Source: Marinilabilia salmonicolor JCM 21150
Lineage (GTDB): Bacteria; Bacteroidota; Bacteroidia; Bacteroidales; Marinilabiliaceae
Direction: 5' to 3'
NCBI RefSeq assembly: GCF_000259075.1
Contig: NZ_AJKI01000008.1
Span: 1 to 64,000, forward strand
Length of the DNA: 64,000 nt
Shown here: piece after piece, positions 16,855 through 26,441 of the stretch
Layout of the letters: the number at the start of each line of letters is the position of its first letter
How positions within the stretch are numbered: the first letter of the stretch is position 1
Notes under the pieces: model-generated
What the model saw: only the letters and a program-made list of their open reading frames with translations
What the model was told of the DNA's origin: nothing
The model's database searches: none
Translations under genes and position numbers: made by a program

Positions 16855-18090
16855 ATGACTCAAAGACATCCTTTTCATCTTTTTGATGTTACCGGTATTG
16901 AGCTTGAATATATGATTGTGAATCGGGATACGCTGGACGTCATGCCGGCCTGTGATCGATTATTGCAGCAGGTTACAGGTGAGATTACTTCTGATTTTGA
17001 AAACGGAGAGATCGCCTGGAGTAATGAACTGGTCAACCATGTGGTGGAACTTAAAACAAACGGTCCGGTAGCATCCACAAATGGGTTGCACAAGCTTTTT
17101 CATGCCAATGTGTTGCAAATAAATCATCTTTTACTCGGGTTTAATGCACAACTGTTGCCCGGTGGTGCACATCCGTGGATGAATCCTCACACGGAGACAC
17201 ACCTGTGGCAGCATGAATACAATGAAATATATACCCTTTACAACAGAATTTTTGATTGCCGGGGGCATGGCTGGAGCAACCTGCAAAGTACTCATATCAA
17301 TTTACCCTTTTCAGGAGATGAAGAGTTTGGTCGCCTTCATGCTGCCATTCGAATGGTATTACCTTTAATTCCTGCCATTGCCGCCTCCACTCCCTTTTTG
17401 GATGGTCGGTTTACAGGCTTTCATGACAGCAGAATGGAAGCGTATCGTCACAATCAACAGAAAATTCCATCCATTGCCGGGGTGATTATTCCTGAGGCGG
17501 TTTTCAGTAAGGACGCGTATTTCCGGACCATTTTTGCTCCCATAATAAAAGATATTGCGCCTTTTGATAAAGGGAACGTCCTGGACAAGCATTTTTTAAA
17601 CTCCCGGGGAGCTATTTCCCGTTTTGATCGCGGTGCTGTTGAGATTCGAGTGGTTGATAATCAGGAATGCCCATTGGCAGATCTGGCCATAGTGGATGCC
17701 ATTACGGGATTGATAAAGTTGACTGTAGAGAGGGAATTTGCTTCTTATGAGAATCAGATGGGATGGCACGAAAACAGATTGGCCGCAATCTTTGGGGAAA
17801 CAATACGAAAATCGGGAGCTACCTTAATTGATGACGTTGATTATCTGAAATTTTGGGGGTGTAACGATAAAATGATCACTGCAGGGGGGGTGTGGCATTT
17901 TCTTAAAACTTCTCTTCAGTCTGTAATGAATCCGGAATATTACCGGGTCTTCTCGGAAATTGTGGATTCCGGATCTTTGGCCCAACGGCTGCTGAAAGCG
18001 ATGGAAGGAGATTTCTCAATGGCTAACTTTCAAAGTGTTTATCGTGAATTGGCTGGATGCCTGGGAGAAAACAGATTGTTTGGTGTTTGA
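16855..18090 (+). CDS. Glutamate-cysteine ligase family (GCS2) carboxylate-amine ligase
   Basis: 411-residue cytosolic enzyme of the GCS2 branch of the glutamine-synthetase superfamily. It starts with GIELEYMIVNRDTLDV (ATP/Mg-binding Glu residues), then NELVNHVVELKT, LPGGAHPWMNPHTE, STHINLPF and GAVEIRVVDNQECP. Members join an amino acid to a carboxylate using ATP, and glutathione synthesis is only one option. As the third gene of the C39-like/RLAN operon it probably makes the first bond of a small peptide that the ATP-grasp enzyme extends or attaches. No terminator is obvious in the 200 bases downstream. Confidence 0.82.
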   Translation: MTQRHPFHLFDVTGIELEYMIVNRDTLDVMPACDRLLQQVTGEITSDFENGEIAWSNELVNHVVELKTNGPVASTNGLHKLFHANVLQINHLLLGFNAQLLPGGAHPWMNPHTETHLWQHEYNEIYTLYNRIFDCRGHGWSNLQSTHINLPFSGDEEFGRLHAAIRMVLPLIPAIAASTPFLDGRFTGFHDSRMEAYRHNQQKIPSIAGVIIPEAVFSKDAYFRTIFAPIIKDIAPFDKGNVLDKHFLNSRGAISRFDRGAVEIRVVDNQECPLADLAIVDAITGLIKLTVEREFASYENQMGWHENRLAAIFGETIRKSGATLIDDVDYLKFWGCNDKMITAGGVWHFLKTSLQSVMNPEYYRVFSEIVDSGSLAQRLLKAMEGDFSMANFQSVYRELAGCLGENRLFGV

Positions 18091-18261
18091 GGAGATGAAT
18101 TGACTGGTTGATTGTGAAACGATTATGACCCTTTGAAAGGTTGGATGTCACCAGAGAACATATATAAGTTCTTGTATGCAAGTTCCATTCGACCAAAGTT
18201 TTAGTGGCGTTTTTAAAGATTTTTTGAGTATTTTGAGATAGTTCAGGGGCTTCTTTATGGT

Positions 18262-18269
18262 TATCTTTG
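18262..18269 (+). promoter_or_regulatory. Putative -7 box upstream of the TonB receptor
   Basis: TATCTTTG is an exact match to TAnnTTTG 28 bases before the receptor ATG. The nearest TTTG upstream (18232) is 26 bases away, longer than usual. No cobalamin-riboswitch or Fur-box-like sequence was recognised in 18091-18297. Confidence 0.45.
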
Positions 18270-18297
18270 CACCTTTATTAATCTCAAAATATTTTTT

Positions 18298-20340
18298 ATG
18301 ATGATCAAAAAATTTATTTCAATTTCCAAAACGCTGGTGTTTACGCGATGGGAACATCGTAGTTATGCCGCATTCAATACCCTGAATCGAGAGGTGAAAA
18401 TTGGTATGTTGGCAGCTTCATACTTTATTTGTCTTGGCTATATGAACACCTTTGCCCAAACTGAAACTGATTCCATTACCAGTAAAATCCGGCTTGCTGA
18501 GGTTCAGGTGACAGCTCACCGGGCGCCCTCACTCTATTCGGAGGTGGGACGCATGATTACGGTAATCCCCCGTAGTGAAATTGAAGCCCTGCCTGTTCAA
18601 AGTGTCCAGGGGGTTCTCAGGTATATGATGAATGTGGATGTACGTGAACGCGGGCCACTGGGTGTTCAGGCAGACCTTAGCCTGAGAGGGGGTTCGTTTG
18701 ATCAGGTAATGATTTTGCTTAACGGAGTAAACATTACGGATCCGCAAACCGGTCATCATAATTTGAATCTGCCGGTTGATTTAAACAGCATTGAACGAAT
18801 AGAGGTTATTGAGGGGCCTGCGGCAAGGGTGCACGGGCCCAATGCTTTTAGTGGAGCAATCAATATAATTACGGCTACCTCTAAACAAAATAAGATTTCT
18901 GCAGGTGTTCTGGGAGGTGAGTATGGTCTCTACGATGCCGGAGTAAGCCTGAATCATAACATTGGCAATAGCACCAGTTTTCTTTCTGCAAGTAAAGGTG
19001 GCAGCAGCGGATATGTCAACAACACCGATTTTGATCTGATGAATCTGTTTTATCAGTTCCGTTATCAACAGGATCATGAATCAATTAACTTTCAGACCGG
19101 ATATACCACCAAATCTTTCGGCGCCAATTCTTTTTACAGTGCTACCTTCCCGAATCAATATGAGGAAACAAGGACTTTTTTCTCTTCCCTGGGGTTTGAA
19201 ACCGGAAATGTCATTAAGGTAAAACCATCTCTTTATTGGCGTCGTCACCACGATCGATTTGAATTGTTCCGGGATGGAGATGATGCTTCCGACTGGTACA
19301 CCAACCACAATTATCACCTTACCGATGTTTACGGGGGAAATATCAATGCGACTTTCCCCTGGATGTTGGGGAAGACTTCGGTTGGAGGTGAACTTCGGTC
19401 AGAAAATATCTGGAGCAATAATATAGGCAACGAACTGGAACAACCGCTTGATGTTCCCGGTGAAGATGGCGTTTACTTCAATAAAAGCTACAGCCGTACC
19501 AATACTTCTTTGTTTTTGGAACACAACGTCAAAATCGGGAATTTTTCTGTTTCAGGGGGTGTAATGGCTAATTTCAACTCAGGGCTTGATTACCGACTTA
19601 ACTGGTTTCCAGGGGTGGACGTTAGTTACTGGCTTTCTCCTCGTGTTAAGTGGTTGGCCAGTTACAACCAGTCGCTACGGATGCCCACTTTTACTGATTT
19701 ATCCTACAACAGTCCAATTCATGTGGGGAATTCTGACCTGGAGCCGGAAGAAGCTGCGACCATTGAAACAGGCGTGAAGTACGTGAGCCCTGCGATAGCC
19801 GGACATCTGAATGGTTTTTTCCGGCGGGGCAAAAACCTGATTGACTGGGGGCGGCCTGAAGGACAGGAAGAATACACCACCACCAATGTGAATGAAATTG
19901 ATGCCTTTGGAGTAGAAGTGATGGCCACCTTGTTTCCCTCTGAATTGGGTCTTTCGTTTGTGAATAAGATAGACGTGGGGTATGCCTGGCTGGATCAGGA
20001 CAAAAATCCTGAACCGGGCTATGAGTCCCGCTATGTGCTTAATCATGTGAAGCATAAGCTGAATGTGAGCATACAGCATTTGATAATCGAAAATGTGACT
20101 GCCAGATGGAACTTTCTGTATCAGGACAGAGTGGGAGCATATCAAAACTCAACCTCCAATAATCTGGTGGATTATACACCTTTTTGGGTTTCAGATCTGC
20201 GGGTGACCTGGAACAGGAAGAACTGGCGCCTTTTCGCAGAGGCTGCCAATTTGTTTGATAAGGAATACTATGATATGGGTGAGTTAGCACGCCCCGGCCG
20301 GTGGATTAAGGCAGGTATTCAATTGAAACTTGATTATTAA
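18298..20340 (+). CDS. TonB-dependent receptor (BtuB/siderophore type)
   Basis: Outer-membrane gated channel of 680 residues. The N-terminus is long (about 53 residues before FAQ) with RWEHRSYAAFNTLNREVKIG ahead of the hydrophobic stretch, an extended signal seen on Bacteroidota cobalamin-type receptors. The plug domain (about 70-180) has SVQGVLRYMMNVDVRERG, LSLRGGSFDQVMILLNGV and IERIEVIEGPAARVHGP. The rest is a 22-strand barrel ending in a terminal aromatic-rich strand (IQLKLDY). There is no carboxypeptidase-like N-terminal domain or SusD partner. The substrate is unknown; vitamin B12 is suggested only by the N-terminal style. It stands alone and ends at a strong terminator. Confidence 0.88.
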   Translation: MMIKKFISISKTLVFTRWEHRSYAAFNTLNREVKIGMLAASYFICLGYMNTFAQTETDSITSKIRLAEVQVTAHRAPSLYSEVGRMITVIPRSEIEALPVQSVQGVLRYMMNVDVRERGPLGVQADLSLRGGSFDQVMILLNGVNITDPQTGHHNLNLPVDLNSIERIEVIEGPAARVHGPNAFSGAINIITATSKQNKISAGVLGGEYGLYDAGVSLNHNIGNSTSFLSASKGGSSGYVNNTDFDLMNLFYQFRYQQDHESINFQTGYTTKSFGANSFYSATFPNQYEETRTFFSSLGFETGNVIKVKPSLYWRRHHDRFELFRDGDDASDWYTNHNYHLTDVYGGNINATFPWMLGKTSVGGELRSENIWSNNIGNELEQPLDVPGEDGVYFNKSYSRTNTSLFLEHNVKIGNFSVSGGVMANFNSGLDYRLNWFPGVDVSYWLSPRVKWLASYNQSLRMPTFTDLSYNSPIHVGNSDLEPEEAATIETGVKYVSPAIAGHLNGFFRRGKNLIDWGRPEGQEEYTTTNVNEIDAFGVEVMATLFPSELGLSFVNKIDVGYAWLDQDKNPEPGYESRYVLNHVKHKLNVSIQHLIIENVTARWNFLYQDRVGAYQNSTSNNLVDYTPFWVSDLRVTWNRKNWRLFAEAANLFDKEYYDMGELARPGRWIKAGIQLKLDY

Positions 20341-20342
20341 AA

Positions 20343-20381
20343 AATTGGGGAGCGATTCGCTTTGTAAATCGTTCCCCAATT
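20343..20381 (+). terminator. Intrinsic terminator after the TonB receptor
   Basis: AATTGGGGAGCGATT (20343-20357) pairs almost perfectly with AATCGTTCCCCAATT (20367-20381). The T tract is short but the stem is long. Confidence 0.75.
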
Positions 20382-20521
20382 GCTTTCTGGCAGTGCCTTT
20401 GTAATATATTTAACCATCCTCCAAAACATTGCCATCTCTCTACCTGACGAACGTTGTGGGTCAATCTTCAACTTTTTCCCTGACATCAATAAAAAATAAA
20501 ATACTTTTTTCTGTTGCGAAT

Positions 20522-20552
20522 TTTGGGTAATTATGAAACAATGTTAATTTTG
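20522..20552 (+). promoter_or_regulatory. Consensus promoter upstream of the zapB-like gene
   Basis: TTTG (20522-20525), 19 bases, then TAATTTTG (20545-20552): an exact Bacteroidota -33/-7 arrangement. Transcription would begin near 20558, about 220 bases before the first ATG. Confidence 0.75.
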
Positions 20553-20557
20553 TACTG

Positions 20558-20776
20558 GAATGTGCATAAAACCGATTTTTGTTTTACCTAAACAAATGGT
20601 TTAAATGAATATTTACAGAATGCTTTATTTTAAGGAATAAGCAGAAAAAGAAGTGTTTCTTATTGCTGTAGAGACCTTCAGTTTAAATTTGATTCATTAC
20701 AGGTGGTAAACATCATGAGGTTGTTGATTGTTTGTGTCTGTAACAGGTCGAAGATAATATTACGAATAATTGAACA
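20558..20776 (+). other. Long untranslated leader of the zapB-like/zapA operon
   Basis: About 220 bases with no ORF of note lie between the strong promoter and the zapB-like ATG. I see AT-rich sequence, AGAATGCTTTATTTTAAGG and a GTCTGTAACAGGTC segment, but no motif I can name. zapA is a neighbour of 6S RNA in proteobacteria, so a non-coding RNA here is worth testing; nothing in the primary sequence proves it. Confidence 0.3.
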
Positions 20777-21070
20777 ATGGTTGATCCAAATACAGATTTG
20801 GTTGTTGAATTGGGAACCCGGGTTGACCGGCTGGTGCAGCTGTATCGTGATGCAAGGCGTGAAAATGAAAGGTTGAAGAATGAAGTATCACAGCTTACCG
20901 GTCAGTTAAAGGAAGTTGTTAACAGCAAAACAGACCTGGAAGAGCAACTTGGGAATACCAAAATGGCAAAGGTACTGGAAAGTGCACCCGAGGATGTTCA
21001 GCAAACAAAGAGCAGGATTAACCAGATTGTGCGGGAAATTGATAAGTGCATTGCACTGTTAAATCGTTAA
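20777..21070 (+). CDS. Small coiled-coil protein, ZapB-like
   Basis: 97 residues, almost entirely coiled coil (LVVELGTRVDRLVQLYRDARRENERLKNEV and on), with a short C-terminal helix. It precedes zapA by 9 bases. This pair in front of rny is a recurring Bacteroidota arrangement. By analogy with ZapB it may act with ZapA at the FtsZ ring, but the similarity is structural rather than sequence-specific. Confidence 0.7.
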   Translation: MVDPNTDLVVELGTRVDRLVQLYRDARRENERLKNEVSQLTGQLKEVVNSKTDLEEQLGNTKMAKVLESAPEDVQQTKSRINQIVREIDKCIALLNR

Positions 21071-21079
21071 GTACGTTAA

Positions 21080-21370
21080 ATGGATGACAAGCTTTCCATA
21101 CGAGTAAATGTGGCAGACCGTTATTATCCCCTGAGAATAGACAGGGATGATGAGGAGAAGATCAGGAAAGCTGCCCGTCTTATTAATGAGAAAGTTTTAC
21201 AGTATAAACAACGGTATCACGACAAGGATGTCCAGGATTTTCTGGCCATGGCCTCACTTCAGTATGTTATTAAGATGTTAGAACTTGAAAACAAACATGA
21301 TCATTCACCGATTGTTGATGCCGTAAAAGACTTAAACGATAAAATTGATGCAATATTGACTGAAGAGTAG
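21080..21370 (+). CDS. zapA: Cell division protein ZapA
   Basis: 96-residue FtsZ-ring stabiliser. It has the ZapA pattern SIRVNVADRYYPLRIDRDDEE, then KAARLINEKVLQYKQRY and a C-terminal coiled coil starting near DFLAMASLQYV. The length is typical. It is second in the operon and is followed by a hairpin terminator before rny. Confidence 0.88.
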   Translation: MDDKLSIRVNVADRYYPLRIDRDDEEKIRKAARLINEKVLQYKQRYHDKDVQDFLAMASLQYVIKMLELENKHDHSPIVDAVKDLNDKIDAILTEE

Positions 21371-21393
21371 ATATTTTTATTTAGATAAGTTGC

Positions 21394-21470
21394 CCGCACT
21401 TTTCCTGAATGTATTGATGCTTTGTGCATTGATGCTTTATTGATTTTCAGGATAAAGGTGCGGTTTTTTT
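21394..21470 (+). terminator. Long-stem terminator between zapA and rny
   Basis: CCGCAC...TCCTGAA (21394-21409) pairs with TTCAGGA...GTGCGG (21446-21463), followed by seven T residues. The loop of about 35 bases contains two copies of CATTGATGCTTT-like sequence (near 21413 and 21427). rny needs its own promoter if this is efficient. Confidence 0.75.
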
Positions 21471-21495
21471 GTATCATTAGTTTAAAAACGAAACA

Positions 21496-23025
21496 ATGGA
21501 AATAGTAATAGCAATAGTTGCCTTTCTGGCCGGTGGCGGTTTGACATGGGTGCTGCTCAATACAGCACTTAAGTCCAAATCCCGCAAGGTTGTCAGGGAG
21601 GCAGAAGCAGAAGCCGAAGTAATCAGAAAAGATAAGATACTTCAGGCGAAGGAGAAATTTCTGCAACTGAAAGCAGAACACGAAAAGGAAATAAATGCCC
21701 GCAACTCTAAGATCGTTGCAGCTGAAAACAAGCTGAAGCAGAAAGAATCCACCTTCTCCCAGAAGATGGAGGAGTTGCAGCGTAAAAGGAAAGAGACCGA
21801 CGCAATTCGCGAAAACCTGGATCAACAACTGGAGCTGGTTGAGAAGAAAAGTGAAGACCTGGACAGAACTCACAAAAGACAGGTGGAGCAATTGGAAGCC
21901 ATTTCCGGAATGTCGGCCGATGAAGCCAAAGAGATGCTGGTGGAATCGCTTAAAGCTGAGGCAAAGACCGAAGCAATGTCGTACATCAATGACATCATGG
22001 ATGAGGCTCGTATTAATGCAAATAAGGAGTCTAAACGTATAGTCCTTCAGACAATTCAGCGTACTGCTACCGAAACAGCCATTGAAAACTCCGTGACCAT
22101 CTTTCATATCGATTCTGACGAAATTAAAGGTCGTATTATCGGCCGTGAAGGACGGAACATCAGGGCTCTGGAAGCTGCTACCGGTGTCGAAATTATTGTT
22201 GATGACACACCCGAAGCGATTGTGCTGTCAGGGTTTGATCCCATGCGTCGTGAAGTTGCACGGCTGGCATTGCACCAGTTGGTGACTGATGGCCGTATTC
22301 ACCCCGCCCGTATTGAAGAGGTGGTAAATAAGGTGCGTAAGCAGGTGGAAGAGGAGATGATTGAGAATGGTAAGCGCACAGCCATCGATTTGGGGGTTCA
22401 TGGATTGCATCCCGAGCTGATTAAGTTGATTGGAAAGATGAAATACCGTTCTTCTTACGGACAAAATCTCCTCCAGCATAGTAGAGAAACAGCAAATTTA
22501 TGTGCCATCATGGCTTCCGAGCTTGGCTTGAATGCCAAACGTGCTAAACGCGCCGGCTTGTTGCACGATATCGGTAAGGTAAGTGACGAGGATCCAGATT
22601 TGCCACACGCAATTCTTGGTATGAAACTGGCCGAGAAATATAAAGAGAAGCCGGATATCGCCAATGCAATTGGTGCTCACCACGATGAGGTGGAGATGAC
22701 CAGCATGATTTCGCCCATTGTACAGGTTTGTGATGCCATTTCAGGAGCTCGCCCCGGCGCCCGCCGAGAAGTGGTGGAGGCTTACATAAAACGCCTGAAA
22801 GATTTGGAGACACTGGCACTTTCTTACCCCGGTGTTTTGAAGACTTATGCCATTCAGGCAGGACGTGAGTTGAGGGTAATCGTAGGTAGCGAAAAGGTCA
22901 GTGATCATGAGGCGGATCAGCTTTCAGCAGATATTGCCCGTAAAATTCAAACCGAAATGACCTATCCTGGTCAGGTTAAAATCACCGTGATCAGAGAAAC
23001 CCGGGCTATCAATTATGCAAAATAG
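21496..23025 (+). CDS. rny: Ribonuclease Y
   Basis: Membrane-anchored endoribonuclease of 509 residues that starts mRNA decay. A single N-terminal span (about 3-22) precedes a long coiled coil (about 30-190). A KH domain follows ([19 protein letters not shown]). The HD domain has the metal-binding LLHDIGKV and GAHHDEVE and ends in [17 protein letters not shown], the conserved RNase Y tail. All parts look intact. The gene ends at a poly-T hairpin at 23041-23070. Confidence 0.95.
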   Translation: MEIVIAIVAFLAGGGLTWVLLNTALKSKSRKVVREAEAEAEVIRKDKILQAKEKFLQLKAEHEKEINARNSKIVAAENKLKQKESTFSQKMEELQRKRKETDAIRENLDQQLELVEKKSEDLDRTHKRQVEQLEAISGMSADEAKEMLVESLKAEAKTEAMSYINDIMDEARINANKESKRIVLQTIQRTATETAIENSVTIFHIDSDEIKGRIIGREGRNIRALEAATGVEIIVDDTPEAIVLSGFDPMRREVARLALHQLVTDGRIHPARIEEVVNKVRKQVEEEMIENGKRTAIDLGVHGLHPELIKLIGKMKYRSSYGQNLLQHSRETANLCAIMASELGLNAKRAKRAGLLHDIGKVSDEDPDLPHAILGMKLAEKYKEKPDIANAIGAHHDEVEMTSMISPIVQVCDAISGARPGARREVVEAYIKRLKDLETLALSYPGVLKTYAIQAGRELRVIVGSEKVSDHEADQLSADIARKIQTEMTYPGQVKITVIRETRAINYAK

Positions 23026-23040
23026 ATTGAAGAAAGAATG

Positions 23041-23070
23041 AAAAAAAGCGGCACATGCCGCTTTTTTTTT
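23041..23070 (+). terminator. Intrinsic terminator after rny
   Basis: GCGGCA pairs with TGCCGC around CA, flanked by seven A and nine T residues, so the stem extends to about 13 pairs. An ATG at 23038 overlaps this hairpin and is therefore not a credible start for the next gene. Confidence 0.93.
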
Positions 23071-23106
23071 GGAAATTTGTCTGGGTTTAATGGAAAATTT
23101 TTACAA

Positions 23107-24099
23107 ATGAGAGAAATAAGACAAAAAAAAATGTTGGTAACCGGTGGGGCCGGATTTATAGGATCCAATATTATTGAGAAATTGCTTAAACAGGACAATG
23201 AAGTTTTCTGCCTGGATAACTTTTCCACCGGCAAATATGAAAATATTGCGCCATTTAAAGAGAATCCTGCATTTACACTACTTGAGGGAGATATCAGAAA
23301 TCTTGAGGATTGCCGAAAAGCTGTGAACGGGGTCGAAATTGTTCTGCATGAGGCTGCTTTGGGAAGTGTACCTCGCTCAATTAATGACCCCATTACTTCC
23401 AATGATGTAAATGTGGGTGGTTTTTTGAATATGCTGGTGGCAGCAAGGGATGCCGGAGTGAAACGATTTGTTTATGCGGCAAGTTCTTCAACCTATGGCG
23501 ATAGCGAGGTGATGCCTAAAGTGGAAGATAAAATAGGTAAGCCTCTTTCACCTTATGCCATTACCAAATATGTGGATGAATTGTATGCCGATGTTTTTGG
23601 CAGACTCTACGGAATGGAATTGATTGGACTTCGGTATTTCAATGTTTTTGGTCCCCGGCAGGATCCCAACGGAGCTTATGCTGCGGTGATTCCCAGGTTT
23701 GTGAGTTCGCTGATTGATGGTAAATCGCCTGTTGTTAATGGAGATGGTACCTTCTCTCGGGATTTTACCTATGTGGCTAATGTAGTACAGGCCAATGAAC
23801 TTGCGGCTTTAGTAGAGCTACCGGAAGCGGTTAACACGGTTTACAATGTGGCTTGCGGCGAGCGAACTTCCCTGAATGAATTGATTGATCACCTGAAGAA
23901 TCTTCTTTCGGAATATGATGTTAAAATAGCGGATGTGAGCATTCAGTATGGTCCTGAACGGGCAGGAGATGTCCCTCACTCGCTGGCTTCAGTGGAGAAA
24001 GCGAAAACCCTTTTGGGGTATGAACCCTTGTTCAAGGTTGGTGACGGACTTAAACAGGCCATTCATTGGTATTGGGAGAATTTGTCCGGAAAAGGATAG
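23107..24099 (+). CDS. NAD-dependent UDP-sugar 4-epimerase (WbpP-like SDR)
   Basis: Extended short-chain dehydrogenase of 330 residues starting at the ATG at 23107 (MREIRQKKMLVTGGAGFIGS). The Rossmann motif is GGAGFIGSN, the catalytic triad is Ser in AASSSTYG and Tyr/Lys in SPYAITKYVDE. ALGSVPRSI and RYFNVFGPRQDP place it with UDP-GlcNAc/UDP-hexuronate 4-epimerases of the WbpP/TviC type. It supplies sugar nucleotides for surface polysaccharide; gmd and fcl follow on the same strand. The exact substrate is inferred. Confidence 0.85.
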   Translation: MREIRQKKMLVTGGAGFIGSNIIEKLLKQDNEVFCLDNFSTGKYENIAPFKENPAFTLLEGDIRNLEDCRKAVNGVEIVLHEAALGSVPRSINDPITSNDVNVGGFLNMLVAARDAGVKRFVYAASSSTYGDSEVMPKVEDKIGKPLSPYAITKYVDELYADVFGRLYGMELIGLRYFNVFGPRQDPNGAYAAVIPRFVSSLIDGKSPVVNGDGTFSRDFTYVANVVQANELAALVELPEAVNTVYNVACGERTSLNELIDHLKNLLSEYDVKIADVSIQYGPERAGDVPHSLASVEKAKTLLGYEPLFKVGDGLKQAIHWYWENLSGKG

Positions 24100-24166
24100 G
24101 GAGTATCAGTTTTTTTGAATATTAAATTCTATAACGTTATTCTATGGAAGAGTAACGCAATTGTTG

Positions 24167-24174
24167 TAAATTTG
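24167..24174 (+). promoter_or_regulatory. Putative -7 box upstream of gmd
   Basis: TAAATTTG matches TAnnTTTG 40 bases before the gmd ATG. No clean TTTG lies at the usual -33 distance. Confidence 0.45.
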
Positions 24175-24213
24175 TAGCTTTTTAAACGAAAACTGACCTA
24201 ATCATAATAAGCG

Positions 24214-25329
24214 ATGGCAAAAGTAGCACTCATTACCGGTATTACCGGACAGGATGGCGCCTATCTTTCGGAGTTTCTTCTGAAAAAAGGGTATATTGTT
24301 CACGGAATCAAGAGACGCAGCTCTCTTTTTAATACCGATCGGATTGATCATTTGTATCAGGATCCGCATGTGGAGCATCGCAACTTTTTTCTTCATTATG
24401 GTGACCTTACCGATTCTACGAACCTCATACGTATCATCCAGGAGGTTCAACCGGATGAGATCTACAATCTGGCAGCCATGTCGCATGTTCAGGTGAGTTT
24501 TGATACCCCTGAATATACTGCCAATGCTGATGGAATTGGTACTTTAAGAATTCTGGAGGCCATTCGCCTGTTGGGACTGACAAAAAAGACGAGATTTTAT
24601 CAGGCTTCTACCAGTGAGTTGTACGGAATGGTTCAGGAAGTTCCGCAAACAGAAAAAACTCCCTTCTATCCTCGTTCACCTTATGCTGTGGCCAAACTTT
24701 ATGGTTACTGGATTACAGTGAATTATCGTGAGGCTTATGATATGTATGCCTGCAACGGTATTTTGTTTAACCATGAGTCACCAATACGGGGAGAGACTTT
24801 TGTTACCCGGAAAATTACCCGTGCCACGGCTCGTATTGCATTGGGATTGCAGGATAAGGTCTTTCTTGGTAACCTGTCAGCTAAGCGGGACTGGGGACAT
24901 GCCAAAGATTACGTAAAAGCGATGTATCTGATGCTTCAGCAGGATAAGCCTGAGGATTTTGTGGTGGCTACCGGTGTTACTACCGAGGTGCGTGAGTTTG
25001 TGAAGCTTGCTTTTGCAGAAGCCGGAATTGGGGTGGAGTTCAGAGGAGAAGGCGTTGAAGAGAAGGGTTATGTAGTTATCTGTAATAATCCTGAATATCA
25101 ATTGGAAAAAGGAAAATGTGTTGTTGAGGTTGATCCTCGTTATTTTCGGCCTACCGAAGTGGAGTTGCTGATTGGAGATCCAACCAAAGCAAAAGAGATA
25201 ATGGGCTGGGAGCCTGAATATGATTTGAAGGGTCTGGTGGAAGATATGATGGAAAGTGACCTCATGCTGATGAAGCGGGATAAATTTTTGAATGATGGTG
25301 GTTACCGAACGCTCAACTATTACGAATAA
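24214..25329 (+). CDS. gmd: GDP-mannose 4,6-dehydratase
   Basis: First step of GDP-L-fucose synthesis: GDP-mannose to GDP-4-keto-6-deoxymannose. 371 residues, with the NADP-binding [16 protein letters not shown] at the N-terminus, the family-specific [22 protein letters not shown] and [14 protein letters not shown] (Tyr/Lys pair), [17 protein letters not shown] and a normal C-terminus. It overlaps fcl by one base (TAATG). Confidence 0.96.
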   Translation: MAKVALITGITGQDGAYLSEFLLKKGYIVHGIKRRSSLFNTDRIDHLYQDPHVEHRNFFLHYGDLTDSTNLIRIIQEVQPDEIYNLAAMSHVQVSFDTPEYTANADGIGTLRILEAIRLLGLTKKTRFYQASTSELYGMVQEVPQTEKTPFYPRSPYAVAKLYGYWITVNYREAYDMYACNGILFNHESPIRGETFVTRKITRATARIALGLQDKVFLGNLSAKRDWGHAKDYVKAMYLMLQQDKPEDFVVATGVTTEVREFVKLAFAEAGIGVEFRGEGVEEKGYVVICNNPEYQLEKGKCVVEVDPRYFRPTEVELLIGDPTKAKEIMGWEPEYDLKGLVEDMMESDLMLMKRDKFLNDGGYRTLNYYE

Positions 25330-26417
25330 TGGATAAAAACAGTAAGATATTTATTGCAGGACACAACGGACTTGTGGGGTCTGCCATCAGGCGTGAGTTG
25401 GAAGCCTCGGGGTACCACAATCTGCTTCTTCGTTCCAGAACTGAACTTGATCTCCTGGATCAAAAAGCTGTGGAACATTTTTTTGAAACAGAAAAACCGG
25501 AGTATGTATTTTTGGCAGCTGCCAGAGTAGGTGGAATTTTGGCCAACGACACCTATCGTGCCGAATTTATCTACCAGAACACACAGATTCAGAATAATAT
25601 CATTCATTATTCATGGAAATCAGGCGTAAGGAAACTTTTGTTTTTGGGGAGCTCATGTATTTATCCCAAGGCTTGTCCGCAGCCCATGAAGGAGGAACAC
25701 CTGCTGACTGATGTGCTGGAATATACCAATGAGCCTTATGCAATTGCAAAGATTTCCGGTATGAAGATGTGTGAATCCTATAATCTTCAGTATGGTACTG
25801 ATTTTATTTCAGTAATGCCCACCAATCTGTATGGCCCCAATGACAATTACAATCTGTTGGGATCCCATGTATTACCGGCTCTGATTCGAAAAATGCATCT
25901 GGCAGGAATGCTGATGAACAATGATTTTGAGGGCATTCGTAACGATTTTACAGTGAATCCCGTAGAAGGAGTGGAGGTGAGCGGAAGTGATGATGAACTT
26001 GCGGACACATTGGGAAATTTTGGTATATTTAAAGCTGATAATACAGTGGAACTGAAGCTCTGGGGTTCAGGGACACCACGCAGAGAGTTTTTGCATTCCA
26101 CTGATTTGGCACGCGCCTGTATCTTTTTGATGGAGCAGGTAAGTTTTAAAGACATCGTTAAAGAGCGGGGTCTTAAAGAGGTTAGAAACACGCATATAAA
26201 TATTGGAGTGGGAGAGGATCAGTCCATCGCGGACCTGGCTTCCCTGGTTCAGAAAATTACCGGTTTCGAAGGTCGGATAGCGTGGGATGACACTAAGCCT
26301 GACGGTACCTTTAGAAAGTTACTGGATGTTTCCAGATTGAATAATCTGGGCTTTAAAGCATCTATTTCGCTTGAGGAAGGTATTGAGGCTGTTTATCAGG
26401 AATATAAATCCAAATAA
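25329..26417 (+). CDS. fcl: GDP-L-fucose synthase
   Basis: Epimerase/reductase that finishes GDP-L-fucose. 362 residues. The Rossmann motif is GHNGLVGSAI, the active-site segments are GSSCIYPK and NEPYAIAKISGMKMCE. About 45 residues (near 195-240, around NNDFEGIRNDFTVNPVEG) are extra compared with short enterobacterial Fcl; this insertion is common in Bacteroidota homologues. It is translationally coupled to gmd, whose stop overlaps its ATG. Confidence 0.95.
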   Translation: MDKNSKIFIAGHNGLVGSAIRRELEASGYHNLLLRSRTELDLLDQKAVEHFFETEKPEYVFLAAARVGGILANDTYRAEFIYQNTQIQNNIIHYSWKSGVRKLLFLGSSCIYPKACPQPMKEEHLLTDVLEYTNEPYAIAKISGMKMCESYNLQYGTDFISVMPTNLYGPNDNYNLLGSHVLPALIRKMHLAGMLMNNDFEGIRNDFTVNPVEGVEVSGSDDELADTLGNFGIFKADNTVELKLWGSGTPRREFLHSTDLARACIFLMEQVSFKDIVKERGLKEVRNTHINIGVGEDQSIADLASLVQKITGFEGRIAWDDTKPDGTFRKLLDVSRLNNLGFKASISLEEGIEAVYQEYKSK

Positions 26418-26441
26418 TTTGAAATTAATAATCTTTGTTTT

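Noticed and set aside
18091-18297. Cobalamin riboswitch before the BtuB-like receptor
   Set aside because: Looked for a B12-box-type sequence and stem pattern because of the receptor's N-terminus; nothing convincing is present.
21301-22107. 268-residue minus-strand ORF opposite zapA/rny
   Set aside because: Antisense to rny; its Leu/Phe-rich composition mirrors the coiled-coil coding strand, and a terminator lies inside it.
23038-23106. Extended N-terminus of the UDP-sugar epimerase
   Set aside because: The upstream ATG lies at the base of the rny terminator hairpin; the internal ATG at 23107 gives a normal start before the Rossmann motif.
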